The position numbers were made by a program, and so were the translations under genes. Positions 13,301 through 22,900 of a stretch of 64,000 bases of DNA are shown one piece after another. Origin of the DNA: Trichobilharzia szidati (lineage: Eukaryota; Platyhelminthes; Trematoda; Strigeidida; Schistosomatidae); assembly GCA_944472155.2 (NCBI GenBank), contig OX235271.1, positions 125,121,329 through 125,185,328 of the forward strand, in the 5' to 3' direction. Each line of letters begins with the position of its first letter. Within the stretch, counting starts at the first letter, position 1. Under the pieces are notes generated by a model. It searched no databases, was not told the DNA's origin, and was given only the letters and a program-made list of their open reading frames with translations.

Positions 13301-16300
13301 GGAAATGGGAGTTTAGTAGATCGAACCGACTATCAGGAGGAGTTACGCCCTGTTCATGGACTGACGAAATATATACTTCTGGGATGATGGCATTTGTTTC
13401 CATACTTGAGGATGGACTAATCCACTGGCATGCAATACATCATGGTTCTGTAACTAAGGTCAGCGATTTGAATTTACAACCGTTCAATGATCCAATAAAT
13501 TCTTTCATTGGTCGTTTGTCATCCCGTATTGCACTAGCAAGCATGGTTGGATTAGCATCCGGCCGTCTTTTCTGTGCACTTGTAGAAAATACAGGACTAT
13601 CTATTCGCAGGCTGCTAGCTGAAAATGAGCCACCAAATAATGCAGGCGGTATGCCAGATGTGTTAAGCTTATCTGCAGAAAAGATAATTGAAAGTGTTCA
13701 TGTACACATGTCACTTACTCAGCCAGTCAGTGTGCAGCATCTCAGGGGCCCCGCAGCTAACCTTATTCATCGGCTCGTTACTCGTTCAGGTCAAGAAAGT
13801 CAGTTTTCAGTTGATGTGGCCACACTCGAAGCAACAGAACAACATTACAAACATCTTCGTTTGTTCATGTCAGCTTACAATTGGAGGCATATGACGCAAG
13901 AAGATGAGAAGTCGGCGCTTTACCAACATGATCCATGCGTTTCTTTAGCAAATGTTCTTGATTCAATTAGAGATGCCGCAAAATCAGAAATTGTATCCAC
14001 TGAAGGGGTGTCCGGAGTTTCGGTGGATTCAATCGCTTTCTCTATTTGTTACATTGAAACATGTAGAGTCAAGTATGTTTATTTTTTCCTTTGAATTACA
14101 TTGCTTTACGTTTTTCTGAGATTTACCTCTGGGTGAAATTAAATATACGAAAATCGATTCGTGCAACATACTGCTAAAGCCTGTTCCGCATTTTCCATTT
14201 TAGTATAGTTAACAGTATAGATTCCTTTATACTTTTGTATAATTTTTGTCATCATGCTCAAAAAAATAAGTGTGGTTTTTGCATAATCATCTAAATGGAT
14301 GTCTCGTATATGGACGTTGTAATGTACAATAAATTTCACACGCACATATTTTGCGTGTTACGTCTCAATCAATGTAAATTAGTCTATTTTTGAAATATAC
14401 CTTAGTCGCTATTCTCCTAAGTTAGTACTACGTGTATGTACTCATCTAACTATTGTAGTGCTAAATGTATTTTTTATGAATCTACATAAATGACTCATAA
14501 GAAACTGAGACAGTTGGTCAGACTCATGAATGTCTTCTGAGAATGGAGATTCTAATAGATAGTCGGAAAAGTATTTTTTGACACAAAACTGTCAACTTAC
14601 ACTGCTCCAGTGAGCGTTCTGTTTCTAGAATATATTGACTGATTTTCTTAGAATATTCAATAACTATCTAGAACTAACTCAACTCAGGTTTACAGTATGT
14701 TTAAACTGTATATTTATTTGACGCAGGAAAACGTGGTGTCTTTAGTGTATAAAAATATATCACACTCAAATCATCAATTGGAGCAAAGCCAGACAGGTTT
14801 TCTAACTCACTTTAAGTAGTCTTCTGTTTATTTCAAGCATTCAATTTAATATAGTATTCATAAATTTCAACTTTCGCTTTTCAGCGGTCTTAGCAAATGT
14901 CCTTCATTCTTAAAATGCATGGATTTGGTCAGTGAACTAAAGCAAACAAAAGAACAGAAAGAAAAACTTACATTGGAGTTTAGTGAATTGGATAGGGTTG
15001 TTTGTACAATCAAGGTGGGTATTATACTTTAATAAATATATGTATGCTTTAGTTTCTTATGTATATCAATAATAAAGAGTCTCATATCAGCCGTTAAATT
15101 TAAAAATGCATAGTGATTTACCACTACAATTAATGCATATAAGCAGAACACCAGGGAAATGTTTTTCTGTATAAACATTACTCTGATAAGTGAGCATTCA
15201 GCTCATTTCAGTTCAAGTCTTAACTTGAATATGCATTGGTTTATTTTCATCAATAGTCAAAATTATTACAGTTAAAAAAAACTGACTCTTGCCTTACGTA
15301 GTTGTCATCTTAACAAAAAAAAATCTATAGATTATGTATATTTGCTAACAAAGTAAAAATAACAATTCACTTATTTCAATATCTTTTTTCAGGATGCCTA
15401 TGCATTAGATTGGCCCATACTCAACTGGTTTCCTTCATCTGCATTCAATGACACAAATATGAAATCCGATTTGTTTGATCGTTTTAAAGGTGATCTTGAT
15501 TCAGCTGAGTTTGCAGTCAAAAAATTACAACAGCGTCTGACGCTTATAAAACAAGAATTCATCGATATGTGTTCGAAATCGGATTTAGCGAATGAGGATA
15601 ACGTTAACAATTCATCATTGCCTGTTGTAAAATCAAAACGAGCCAGTCGTAACTTACATCATTCAAAGTCAAAAATACTGTCTGTTGTACAGCCCTCAGT
15701 TTCACCATCTTTGAGTTCTGATGTCTCAACGAATTCTAAACAACTTACAATAATAACGTCATTGCGATCGCATTTGAGTACATTACAAAAAGAAAAATTG
15801 TCTGACATTCGGCAACTTGTTAAGTTTCTCAGCCGTTATGATTCTATCCGATCATCTTTATTGTCCCACAGCCAGGTGATGGACAACAAAGCATGCTCAC
15901 TTGCATCAAATTGGAGCATTTGGTTAGATGACCATCAGAATTGGACTACACTGGTCTTAAATATGCTAAAGAATCTTTCAAAATTAATTATGTCATTTTC
16001 CGTATCATCGAAAAGTTCTGTTTCTGATTCAGAATCAGTCTGTGAAGGAATGGATGAGACAGAATTTGCAATGACTCTCAATCGCGAATGCGTACTTGTT
16101 AAGTATAAGCTTATAGGGGATTTGATTTTACCACTCTTGGTTGAAGTCAATGAACATGTTACTTCCAATCCATATCTATACAATTCCCTTAAAGGTTTTA
16201 TGCAGATGCTCAATATGCGCTTCAAAACTATCGAGGAAACTTTCCTCAGTGAAATTAAAGAGTTAGCAATAGAAAATGTACAATCAGTAAAGACAGAAAA

Positions 16301-16610
16301 AGTAAAACAGGTAAGCAGTCAACTGTAGTTTTTATCTCATACTATGTATCCTATTTTTATGGGTATGAAATAACCTACATTATGGTTTTTTGCTTCACAG
16401 AAGACTGTCTCGGGAAGGTCACTGAACAGGATGGCTTTATCTGTTTGGAATCGAGTTTATGATCGTTTGCATGGATTTGATTCGTTTCTTCCTATGGCTG
16501 ATGTGAATGAACCGATGTCAATATACGCTCAAATCGATGCATGCATTCGTCAAGCCACTGATGTTGATAATCTCGCTCTCATGTATGAAGGATGGACAGC
16601 ATGGGTGTGA
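1..16610 (+). CDS. SMG1: SMG1, PI3K-like kinase of nonsense-mediated decay (3' part of gene, 9 exons)
   Basis: Phosphatidylinositol-3-kinase-related protein kinase that phosphorylates UPF1 during nonsense-mediated mRNA decay. Exons: 1-300, 1154-1394, 1858-2265, 6671-6915, 8346-8702, 10468-14072, 14885-15014, 15393-16310 and 16401-16610. All introns are GT-AG and the phases agree through all nine exons (6414 nt, 2137 codons plus stop). The first exons fit the FAT region. The large exon carries the kinase domain with GDRHLDN as catalytic loop and HIDCNVCFDKGKSL as the metal-binding segment; the latter is diagnostic for SMG1 among PIKKs. About 1,100 residues separate kinase and FATC, as expected for the SMG1 C-terminal insertion. 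The last exon is the FATC domain, ending YEGWTAWV. The N-terminal part lies upstream of the window. Introns 3 and 5 are expanded by retroelements. Confidence 0.95.
301..1153 (+). other. SMG1 intron with a short SINE relic near its 3' side
   Basis: No coding signal. Around 955-1010 the sequence GTTCCCAGTGGAACAGGGC resembles the reverse complement of the SINE/RTE 3' terminus seen at 24220, 42500 and 61230, so it is probably a minus-strand SINE remnant. Confidence 0.5.
1154..1394 (+). CDS. SMG1: SMG1 exon
   Basis: Acceptor CTTGCAG at 1147-1153 and donor ACAA|GTAAGT. The 241 nt start in phase 0 and end in phase 1, matching the following exon. It encodes a helical segment starting IQEKFSSHLV. Confidence 0.85.
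1858..2265 (+). CDS. SMG1: SMG1 exon
   Basis: Acceptor TTTTTAATTTAG and donor AAAAA|GTATGA. Starts with the last two bases of an ACT codon and ends in phase 1. It encodes SPSRKLRGMISGFLDQ and further helical repeats. The intron that follows (2266-6670) is 4.4 kb because of nested retroelements. Confidence 0.85.
2412..2623 (+). mobile_element. RTE-like retrotransposon relic, left half, split by a PLE insertion
   Basis: The conceptual translation is the C-terminal part of an RTE-like reverse transcriptase: WLGHVLRMPSHRLPR, the conserved motif also present at 9780-9830. The right half resumes at 5942. The 13 bases at 2611-2623 (TGAAATCCACAAC) are repeated at 5929-5941 and form the target-site duplication of the intervening insertion. 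Frames are broken, so it is an old copy. Confidence 0.8.
2622..3522. repeat. Left arm of 0.9-kb inverted repeat
   Basis: Reverse complement of 4979-5859. It begins ACAGTGAAACAG and ends ACTGACAT. Similarity is high throughout, with point differences and a shorter Asn-codon microsatellite in the right arm (901 versus 881 bp). The left arm's inner boundary coincides with the in-frame deletion junction of the PLE ORF. Confidence 0.9.
2665..3072 (-). pseudogene. PLE GIY-YIG endonuclease domain, out of frame (left arm)
   Basis: Read on the minus strand, the frame after the stop of the 267-codon ORF gives CNDCQVKYIGQTSR, then AVRLAEHKNLAKSR and a His-rich tail. This is the GIY-YIG domain expected at a PLE C-terminus. 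A 4-nt excess after the LIP codons separates it from the upstream frame. Confidence 0.75.
3070..3873 (-). CDS. PLE-derived 267-codon ORF lacking the reverse-transcriptase core
   Basis: Uninterrupted ORF. Residues about 30-85 resemble the PLE N-terminal region (RFSARLAEAKTSLEFFKECV, then YPKLYWKSLRRMR). The sequence passes directly to VNDTFTVLKTQDIDRFFEHI, which aligns with the region after the catalytic Y-x-D-D box with Asn in place of one Asp, and then to MSVKIGLVKCLNDRAQKL and LNNYPDKLVKKYV, the post-RT region. An Asn repeat encoded by AAT-rich triplets follows, then the pre-GIY-YIG linker YKEGTSEDLRRILNKAGIK. Most of the RT domain is missing yet the frame is kept. The stop lies just inside the GIY-YIG domain because of a 4-nt length change. 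It may be a non-autonomous derivative; a host function is not shown. Confidence 0.7.
   Translation of the reverse strand: MCCSNFTMGIFNILKSRGDPIALKALNEYLRFSARLAEAKTSLEFFKECVETERYPKLYWKSLRRMRIYPNPKNLKRHALNQIDSVKTLINVNDTFTVLKTQDIDRFFEHINSKVEAMSVKIGLVKCLNDRAQKLSSTKENLKQELIHIKEALKLNNYPDKLVKKYVRKCKNKINNDSSDSDNNNNNNSGNNNNINDDTNNKESKSPVVIPYKEGTSEDLRRILNKAGIKTAFKPTTNSIRNKLYRLKDPVEPLKQNNLVYLIPYLQ
3874..4262. other. Spacer of the fold-back element, low-complexity AT-rich
   Basis: Contains AAT/ATA-rich simple sequence around 4020-4085. The open frame at 3992-4174 is poly-Asn driven and is not considered a gene. Confidence 0.5.
4263..4820 (-). pseudogene. GIY-YIG domain of a second PLE subfamily
   Basis: The minus strand encodes MCIYQFNCTCGDSYIGRTTR, then QLSQRVSEHLPWW, SILSHLIDSGH and, after one frameshift near 4485, FKVIHRIPPNLSNRLRIRL. 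These are the GIY-YIG domain and C-terminal tail of a PLE clearly different from the flanking arms (CTCGDSYIGRTTR against CNDCQVKYIGQTSR). It sits in the spacer of the fold-back structure. The upstream linker (KEYTKNILCSTPMFVILQ, about 4800) is in the same orientation. Confidence 0.75.
4880..5800 (+). pseudogene. PLE 3' part with GIY-YIG domain (right arm)
   Basis: Plus-strand copy of the same PLE: VYRKPTHSNRYLDLRSSHP, then MSVKIGLAKCLNDRAQKL, the Asn repeat, the linker and CNDCQVKYIGQTSR, followed by RERLITEALFIESTANTC near 5625. It has lost frame at about 5048 and shares the 4-nt shift before the GIY-YIG domain with the left arm. Confidence 0.75.
4979..5859. repeat. Right arm of 0.9-kb inverted repeat
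   Basis: Partner of 2622-3522. Directly upstream, on the plus strand at about 4880-4978, the PLE reverse-transcriptase thumb segment VYRKPTHSNRYLDLRSSHP continues in frame into the arm. The right copy therefore keeps sequence that the left copy has lost. Confidence 0.9.
5942..6280 (+). mobile_element. RTE-like relic, right half with 3' end
   Basis: Continues the element broken at 2623: GGATGTAGACTTCCTGGTTG, then the conserved C-terminal stretch and a 3' region GTGTGGCGACTCGAACTGA with short GTCA tandem repeats. It aligns with the uninterrupted copy at 9945-10250, which lets the empty site of the PLE be reconstructed. Confidence 0.8.
6671..6915 (+). CDS. SMG1: SMG1 exon
   Basis: Acceptor TATTTTTTAG and donor AAAAAG|GTAATT. 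Phase 1 in, phase 0 out. It contains RITVLWEELWLGSLVQHLDE, the FAT-domain segment with the conserved ELW motif that precedes the kinase in PIKKs. Confidence 0.9.
6916..8345 (+). other. SMG1 intron, no gene recognised
   Basis: AT-rich with an ATT/TTA microsatellite right after the donor (6917-6945). Nothing else could be supported. Confidence 0.5.
8346..8702 (+). CDS. SMG1: SMG1 exon (end of FAT / FRB-like region)
   Basis: Acceptor AATTTGTAG and donor GGGCAT|GTAAGA, phase 0 at both ends. It includes an acidic, serine-rich stretch and then HEEWFQKTFG, consistent with the end of the FAT/FRB-like region in front of the kinase. Confidence 0.85.
9352..10255 (+). mobile_element. 5'-truncated RTE-like retrotransposon relic in SMG1 intron 5
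   Basis: The conceptual translation contains VDRFTYSGSTISSNG, YASLRRLWRRRDIRLS, SVLLYDCETWPLRAEDMKRL and LRLRWLGHVLRMPSHRLPR, which is the C-terminal part of an RTE-like reverse transcriptase. It is followed by a 3' region ending in CAGACAGACAGACAG. Stop codons interrupt the frame (for example after SNGLISD and VRR). It is 5'-truncated and has the same orientation as SMG1. Confidence 0.85.
10333..10389. repeat. AT dinucleotide microsatellite
   Basis: About 55 bp of nearly pure AT repeats just downstream of the RTE relic and 80 bp upstream of the kinase exon. Confidence 0.95.
10468..14072 (+). CDS. SMG1: SMG1 kinase-domain exon (3.6 kb)
   Basis: Acceptor ATATTCTAG and donor GTCAA|GTATGT, phase 0 in and phase 2 out. 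The kinase N-lobe lies at about 10750-10990 (ITILPTKTRPKRLLL, then GLEDLRLDDRIMRL). The catalytic loop GDRHLDN is near 11417 and HIDCNV near 11470. The remaining 2.5 kb is the helical insertion between kinase and FATC typical of SMG1. The exon is unusually long for this gene, whose other exons are 130-918 nt, and contains no repeat insertion. Confidence 0.95.
14073..14884 (+). other. SMG1 intron, nothing recognised
   Basis: 812 bp of AT-rich intron with no repeat or coding signal recognised by eye. Confidence 0.5.
14885..15014 (+). CDS. SMG1: SMG1 exon (C-terminal insertion)
   Basis: Acceptor CGCTTTTCAG and donor ATCAAG|GTGGGT. The first base completes an AAC codon begun in the previous exon, followed by 43 codons of lysine- and glutamate-rich, probably coiled-coil helix. 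Confidence 0.85.
15393..16310 (+). CDS. SMG1: SMG1 exon (C-terminal insertion)
   Basis: Acceptor CTTTTTTCAG and donor AAACAG|GTAAGC; 918 nt, phase 0 at both ends. It is a helical region with a serine-rich linker and joins the kinase to the FATC exon. Confidence 0.88.
16401..16610 (+). CDS. SMG1: SMG1 last exon, FATC domain
   Basis: Acceptor TTGCTTCACAG. It encodes RMALSVWNRVYDRL followed by IDACIRQATDVDNLALMYEG and ends GWTAWV with a TGA stop at 16608-16610. This is the FATC signature of SMG1. Confidence 0.95.
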   Translation, partial: KTVSGRSLNRMALSVWNRVYDRLHGFDSFLPMADVNEPMSIYAQIDACIRQATDVDNLALMYEGWTAWV

Positions 16611-18959
16611 AATTTGTTCAAGTAAAGTAGAAATCTGCATTGGTTTTGTCTGTCGATTGACTTCTAATCCTGCGATCTCAATGGTCCATTGGTGAATGGA
16701 TGGATCGAGTAGATACCTCTAGGTAGCTTGAGGAAATCCTGTCCATAATATCCATCATCTATACGTAAGAACATTGTCGACATGCCAGTTTCTTTTGATG
16801 AATTGATGGTAAGTTACATTTTCAGGTGCTGTTTTTGTTTTTTATTTCTTGAGTGCAGTTTTTTTAAAATAATAACTTAGGCAGCATATGTCAGTCTTCG
16901 GATTATGTTCTTCAGCATCTCTCAGTTGATTTCCTTGTTCATCTATTGTGAAAGCTTCAAAATCGGACGGATTGTATTTTTTATGTAGGTGGCATCTCAT
17001 TATGTGATAATCCTCAGGGCAGTTATAGTATACTGGCAATTTTTGGAGTAATCGGTCACTGAATTTTTTAAAGCCAACTCGGTGCACGGAAAAATTATTC
17101 ATAACCCAGTAAATAAACCTGTTTGTGATTGTACCATTTGTACTAGAAATGACAATTTATAATGTCCAATCGTAGAACATAATCCTCGTTTTTCAAATTT
17201 AGACGTCTAACAATTCATAACCCCTTAGTTGAATATTGTATTTTCAAGCTTCATGATGTGTTAGTGTATTGCAGATTCGTTACCTTTTGACATTTTAATT
17301 ACTGCTAAGGACTTATACCCTATTTACGCATCGCTCAACTTTATCTTCAAAGCACATACCGAAGGTGAATTCCTTAACTGCGCGTAAAATTAAATCTTCT
17401 CATTGTTCTTGGCTTCTATAGTCAAATACTTTTTCATAAAGTATTGTACCTGTTTAGTTATATATAACCACTATTGATAATAACACTTCTGTCCCGATCA
17501 TATATTCCCCGTCTTCATTAAAATATATTAATATGATGTATTCCACAAAATCCAACTTCCTATGGATACTTTTGAATACGTGTTGTATTTGTGTACGTAT
17601 TTTTTTTCGATATTTTTCAGTTCTAACAACGGATCTAAAATTGACCGTGATGTGGAGCATCATTACTAACAACTTTATCAATACATCCTAACCAAGGTCA
17701 ACGTGGTTAGTATCTCAGTAAAACAGTCGTTTTTGACAACCTGTGAATTCACTGTATTGTGATTTCTGTCGCATAGCAATGCTTTTTTTATTTCCTGGAT
17801 CATTGATTAATCTCCTTTTTTGTTGCTGTGATTATGTAATATTAACTTATTTCTCCTAATATTTAACTTCCTTTGTATTGTCTTCATGCATAGTTTTATC
17901 AACCTTGACGAATGGTCATTTTTTTGTCTTTTACTTCTTCATTTGGACGTACAATAGATTGTTCTATTTTACTCTATGATATTTACTCAGCTGCATATTT
18001 CGACAAGAAAAATTAACTAGGTGGTTGGAATATTGTCACTACTGTAAAATAACAGTTATATGTAAGTGTGAACTAGGAATACAAGTCGCGTGGTGATAGA
18101 TAATCCATCCGTTATTTATTAGCACATTGAGAAGAAGTTATACCCGGTTGTCTACTGAAACTCACAAGTTTTCTTAGGAGTCAGTATTTGATTTATTCGA
18201 GGTCACTAGATATGTACTTTGTAACCAACTCAAATTATATGCATCGTACAAAAAATTATTACTTTTATTTACATGAAATTGGAGATACTTCTGCCACATA
18301 TTATACCCTTGGTAATGCAATAGTCCAAAAATAATTCATTCATTGTGTTAATCCTCTGTGCTACATTTTTACCTAACGTTTCACCTTAGATACTGTGGAG
18401 TAGAAAGATGTATCTAGAGTGTTACAAGCTGCATCCAACGATCGCCTCTATCCAGTATCAGACGACAAAAAGCGTCGTTTTGTCGAATTTATTATTCATC
18501 ACATAATGACAACTATCGCATTAGGGATGCATTCGCTGATTTGATTTCAGAAAATTCTATGTAATAATCGCAGCGAGAATTGTTTTCGATGCAAGGGCTT
18601 GCTCAAAATTCAACTAGCTACTTGGTTTTATCTGAAACCAAAGTGTATTTTCAAAGACTTCAATCGATAAAACGCGTTAATTCACTTTAAAATTCATTGT
18701 TTGACGTAAATTTTTGACTGTGAATTTTTCGCCGTAGAAAAAATAATTCACATGAATTATCAGCCTCTAAAAAGTTAATTTGCGCGTCTGCTATTGTTAA
18801 TTGACATGTACAAAACCCAGGTCTTGTGGATTAATTTTTTCCTAAATAAACATTTATCATCACAATAATAGCCAGTTATGCGGCGAATACATTTTTACGT
18901 AGAATAACAGATTAGTTATAAGGTGACGAAATAAACAGTATTTGTCTGACAAACGTGCT
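16611..18959. other. SMG1 3' flank / intergenic
   Basis: Follows the SMG1 stop. It contains an AATAAA at 17112-17117, a possible but unproven poly(A) signal. Two minus-strand open frames are present (16842-17102 and 17454-17681); only the first is listed, at low confidence. Otherwise AT-rich without recognised repeats. Confidence 0.5.
16842..17102 (-). CDS. Unrecognised minus-strand open frame (possible exon)
   Basis: 86 codons with a balanced composition that is unusual for this AT-rich stretch: KFSDRLLQKLPVYYNCPEDY, then FEAFTIDEQGNQLRD and a Cys-Cys near the end (TDICCL). No family was recognised. It lies directly behind SMG1 on the opposite strand. It could be a last exon of an unannotated gene, a retroelement fragment or chance. 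Confidence 0.25.
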   Translation of the reverse strand: MNNFSVHRVGFKKFSDRLLQKLPVYYNCPEDYHIMRCHLHKKYNPSDFEAFTIDEQGNQLRDAEEHNPKTDICCLSYYFKKTALKK

Positions 18960-19537
18960 GAGCTGAATGCAGTTACAAAATATTGTGAAATGCAAGACGA
19001 TGGTAATTAGTCATAATAGATTCATATAATGTGAAGGAAAATTGACAAGCCAGTTCAATGTTGTAAAAAGTGTTAGGTGAGTAGTTAGTATATATTAGTA
19101 TGCAATAGGGAGGAGATAATAAGATTATGGTGAATAGTCCATCATGAAATAACCTATAGATGGAGGCATATATTGAGAAAAGAGATAATGTCACTAATAA
19201 CAAGTCAGAATAGTATAAACGGGAAATTTGATGGTACTGGGAGAATCCTAGATTGAAGGGTATAAGTTGGAGATGCACTCCTAGAGAGGAGTGGAAATTT
19301 TAATCTAGAATAACGCTTGGACTTGTTCTTTCTGAATAAAAGGTTGTGGTTTATTTGATTTTATTGCTTCAGCTACATGTAGAAGAGGTGGGCGAACTGC
19401 ACGTGATAATGGTTTTGGAATGTGGTACATAACTTTGAAGGCTATGTTAACGTTGATGCGATATCTTGTATCCTCCACTAAATGTGATAGAATTGGAATT
19501 TTTATGCTTTTGTTTTCACCCTTTTTAAACCAGTCTT

Positions 19538-19622
19538 TAGAACGCTCGCTAACCTCGCATCACACCTTTCGGGGTTTGATCCTCGGTCCACTCACTCCTG
19601 ATCCTCGTTTAGCAAGTAGTAA
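19538..19622 (+). mobile_element. SINE, 5' part (split by LTR retrotransposon)
   Basis: Contains GGGGTTTGATCCTCGG, a good match to a polymerase III B box in a tRNA-like head. It continues after the LTR element at 24103. The reverse complement matches the copies at 42.5-42.7 kb and 53.9-54.1 kb. Confidence 0.7.
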
Positions 19623-19939
19623 TGTAACAACAGAAGACAAGGCTGGCAACAGATCAGTTTTATTACGATAACCAACATGTATTTATATGCATTTTACATA
19701 CATTAATAGACTTCTGCCCGCAGAAAGAAGGCGGTCTTCTGATTGGTTGTTTGCACACAAACGCAGTCTTCTGCTTTCTCGTTTTCTATGTTTCTCGGAA
19801 ATGCGAGCCACTTGTCTGCGAATCATATTTGTCCATGTCAAGGTCAGCTGTGATTGGTCCTTGAATCAGCCTAGATTAATTTCTACCAATCAGTGTAGAT
19901 CAATGTCTACCAATTGGCTAGCAGCTTGCTCTCACCACA
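19623..19939 (-). repeat. 3' LTR
   Basis: 317 bp, identical by eye to 23782-24098. On the plus strand it starts TGTAACAACAG and ends CTCTCACCACA. The gag-pol stop codon (19918-19920) lies 20 bp inside it. Confidence 0.97.
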
Positions 19940-22900
19940 CTCGTCCCCCCGTCAAATAGCTTCGTACGCAGGCGTTCCGACCTTCTTGGTGCTACGTTCT
20001 CTAGTTGAGGATTGTTGCTGATCGGCTTGTCCCACTGTACCCATCGTTGGAGCTGACTGGCATTAACTCGTTTCTGTTTGTCACCTCTTCGGATGGTATA
20101 TACTTGACCCCGTCTTTTTGTGATTGTGTATGGTCCTTCCCACTTTGGCAGGAGTTTCCGTGAACCTGGCCCGCCTCCAACTGTATATCTCCTGTCTCTA
20201 CACTTCACTTGGTCCCCGACTGCAAAGGTGATGCACCGCGTCTTTTTTTTCATCTGAGACTTCGCGACATCACTCCGCTGCTTCCGTATTACATTCTTGA
20301 CGGCCTCTTTCCGCTCTGCTTTTAATTTCGTCGTACTCCACTTTTGGTGAAGGGGCCAGGTCTCGTTGTGTATCGGTAATCGTGGTTTTCTACCATACAT
20401 CAGTTGAAAGGGTGACTTCTTCGTTGTTTCCTGAGTGGTAGCCCGATGCGTCAGTAAAATCAGTGGAAGCTCCGTTTCCCAGTTACCGCCCTTCGAGGCC
20501 AGCCACTCCTTCAGTGTACGGTTGTTTCTCTCCGTTAGGCCATTCGTCTGTGGATGATATGGGGTCGTTCTGATCCTCTTGATGCCCAGCTGTTGCAAAC
20601 GGGAAGTAAATTCTTCACTTTCGAAACAGGGACCTTGGTCCGTCAGTATCGTCTTTGGTACGCCGTGGTCTGCAACGATGTGTTTAACTACTGCGTCTGT
20701 CACGGTCTTTGCACGTTGATCTGGGATCGCTACGGCGTCTACCCATCGTGTCGCGTGTTCCGTCATCACCAGGAGGTACTGATTACCATTAGATGTCTGC
20801 GGAAATGGACCCATAACATCTACGGACCACAAGTCACCTATCGCCGTAACTGGAATCGACTGAAGCGGTGGTCGTATGCACCGGTCGCCTTTCATTAGCT
20901 GGCACCGTGGACATCCAAGTACGTATCTTGCTACGTCTTCTCTCATACCTGGCCAGTACATGCTTTGTCTTAGGAGGTCAGTTGTTCTGGCCACGCCTGT
21001 ATGTGCTAGCTGGTGACATTCTTCTATCATGTTGTGGCGCGAGGACTGAGGTATGATAGCCAGCCAGCTTCCGTCGTTCTCTCGCCAGGTCAGAGTCCCG
21101 TAGGCATTCACTCTTAGTCGATCTCTCTGTCTGAGTAGTGTGGTTAGCTCCTTACTCGCCGTAGCTTGATCTACTTCTATCCCGTTGGTTATCACCTGTA
21201 TCACTGTATTCAGCGTATCATCCAACCTTTGCTTGCGTGCAAGTTTTAGTGGGTCTTGCTCTACAGCATGCACCCCGTAAGCGACCTCGGGCAACTCAGG
21301 CTCGTCTTCTGGTCTCGATAACAAATCTGCCAAGACATTTTCACTTCCAGGAACGTGTGAGATCGTAAAATCGTACTCCTGAAGACGCAACATCCACCGT
21401 GACAATTTCCCCCGTGGGTCTCTCGCTGTCTTCAAAAATTGTAGCGGCTTATGATCAGTTTCGATGTGGAACCGCCGGCCGAGTAAATAAGGTCGCCATT
21501 TGTCGACTGCCCATACCATTGCTAAACATTCTTTCTCTATCGTTGAATACTTTCTCTCTGTGAGTGTTAAAACCCGACTGGCATACTCAACGATTCCATC
21601 ACCTTGTCTTAGGACCGCACCTATGGCGTAGTCACTGGCATCTGTGCACACTGTAAACTGTCTTCCAGGTACAGGTAGTTTTAGCGTCATTTGTTGGTGG
21701 TCGAACAGGTGTTTAATTCTGTCAAATGTCCTCTGCGATTCTTCCGACCAAACAAACTTCGGCTCACCTAGTAGCCTGTATAGAGGGGCTGCTATCTCAT
21801 TGAAGTTCTTCACGAATCGACTATAAAACGCCGCTCTACCCAAGAATTGCCTCAATTTCCTCTTTGAATTTGGGGCCGGGATCGTCTTTATCGTTAAGAT
21901 TTTCTCCGGTAGTGGTTTAATCTCACCACTTCCCACTTTATGTCCCAGAAGAGTTACATTCTTTTTGGCTATCTGAGACTTGGTTTTGTTGACGCGCAGT
22001 CCAAACTCTTCGATGCGTCGCAGCACGGCTTCCACATGGTTCACATGATCGTTTTCGTTTTGACTATATATGACGAGATCATCACCGTACACCTCAACGT
22101 TTTTCAAGTTCTTAAGTAATAGCGTCATCAGTCGTCTGAACGTGAACGGTGCACCTGCTAGTCCAAATGGCATGCGTTTAAATCGATATTGTGTCTGGCC
22201 TACGCTGAATGCCGTCTTATCTCTATCACCTGGTTTTATCGGTATCTGCCAGTACCCTGAGCGAAGATCGAAAACGGAAAACACATTCGCGCCCTGTAGG
22301 CGGTCTAAAGTTTCCACCACTGTTGGCATGGCACACGGTTTTAACTCTGTCATACTGTTTAGTTGTCGAAAGTCAACACAGAATCTATACATCCCATTCG
22401 CTTTCTTTACTAACAGCACTGGAGAGTTGTACAGGCTATCAGCTTCTTCAATAATATCGTCTTTTAACATCTCTTGCACTTGCCGCTTCACTTCGCCTTC
22501 CAGATGACATGGTATTCTTCGCGATGTAAATGACATTACTTTTGGATTAGTTAACGGAATTTCATGATTCACCTTGTCGCAATAGCCGTATGGATCGCCA
22601 TCTCCAGTGAACAGATGATCGTATTTCTTAATTAAATCTGTCATGTTGTATACCGTCGACAGGTTCACCGCTGCTATCTCGCTGGTCTCATACATTTTGA
22701 TACGCCCGTATTTCGTGAGCACCACTTTCGCTTGCGTGTCAATTATTGCACCAATCTCCCGCAGAAAATCCGCTCCTAATATCGTTCGCTGTAGTTCGGG
22801 CACAACAATGAAAGGAAACGTCACCTCGCACCCTCCAACAACAATCGTACAGTTCGACCTACCCGTTATACGCAACACATGCCCACCTACTGTTTGTACT

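Noticed and set aside
17454..17681. Minus-strand frame with FRSVVRTEKYRKKIRTQ
   Set aside because: Lys/Ile-rich in AT-rich DNA, with no family resemblance and no supporting splice context.
19685..19959. Frame starting MHFTYINRLLPAERRRS, also found at 23846
   Set aside because: It is duplicated only because it lies in the two LTRs; there is no coding evidence.
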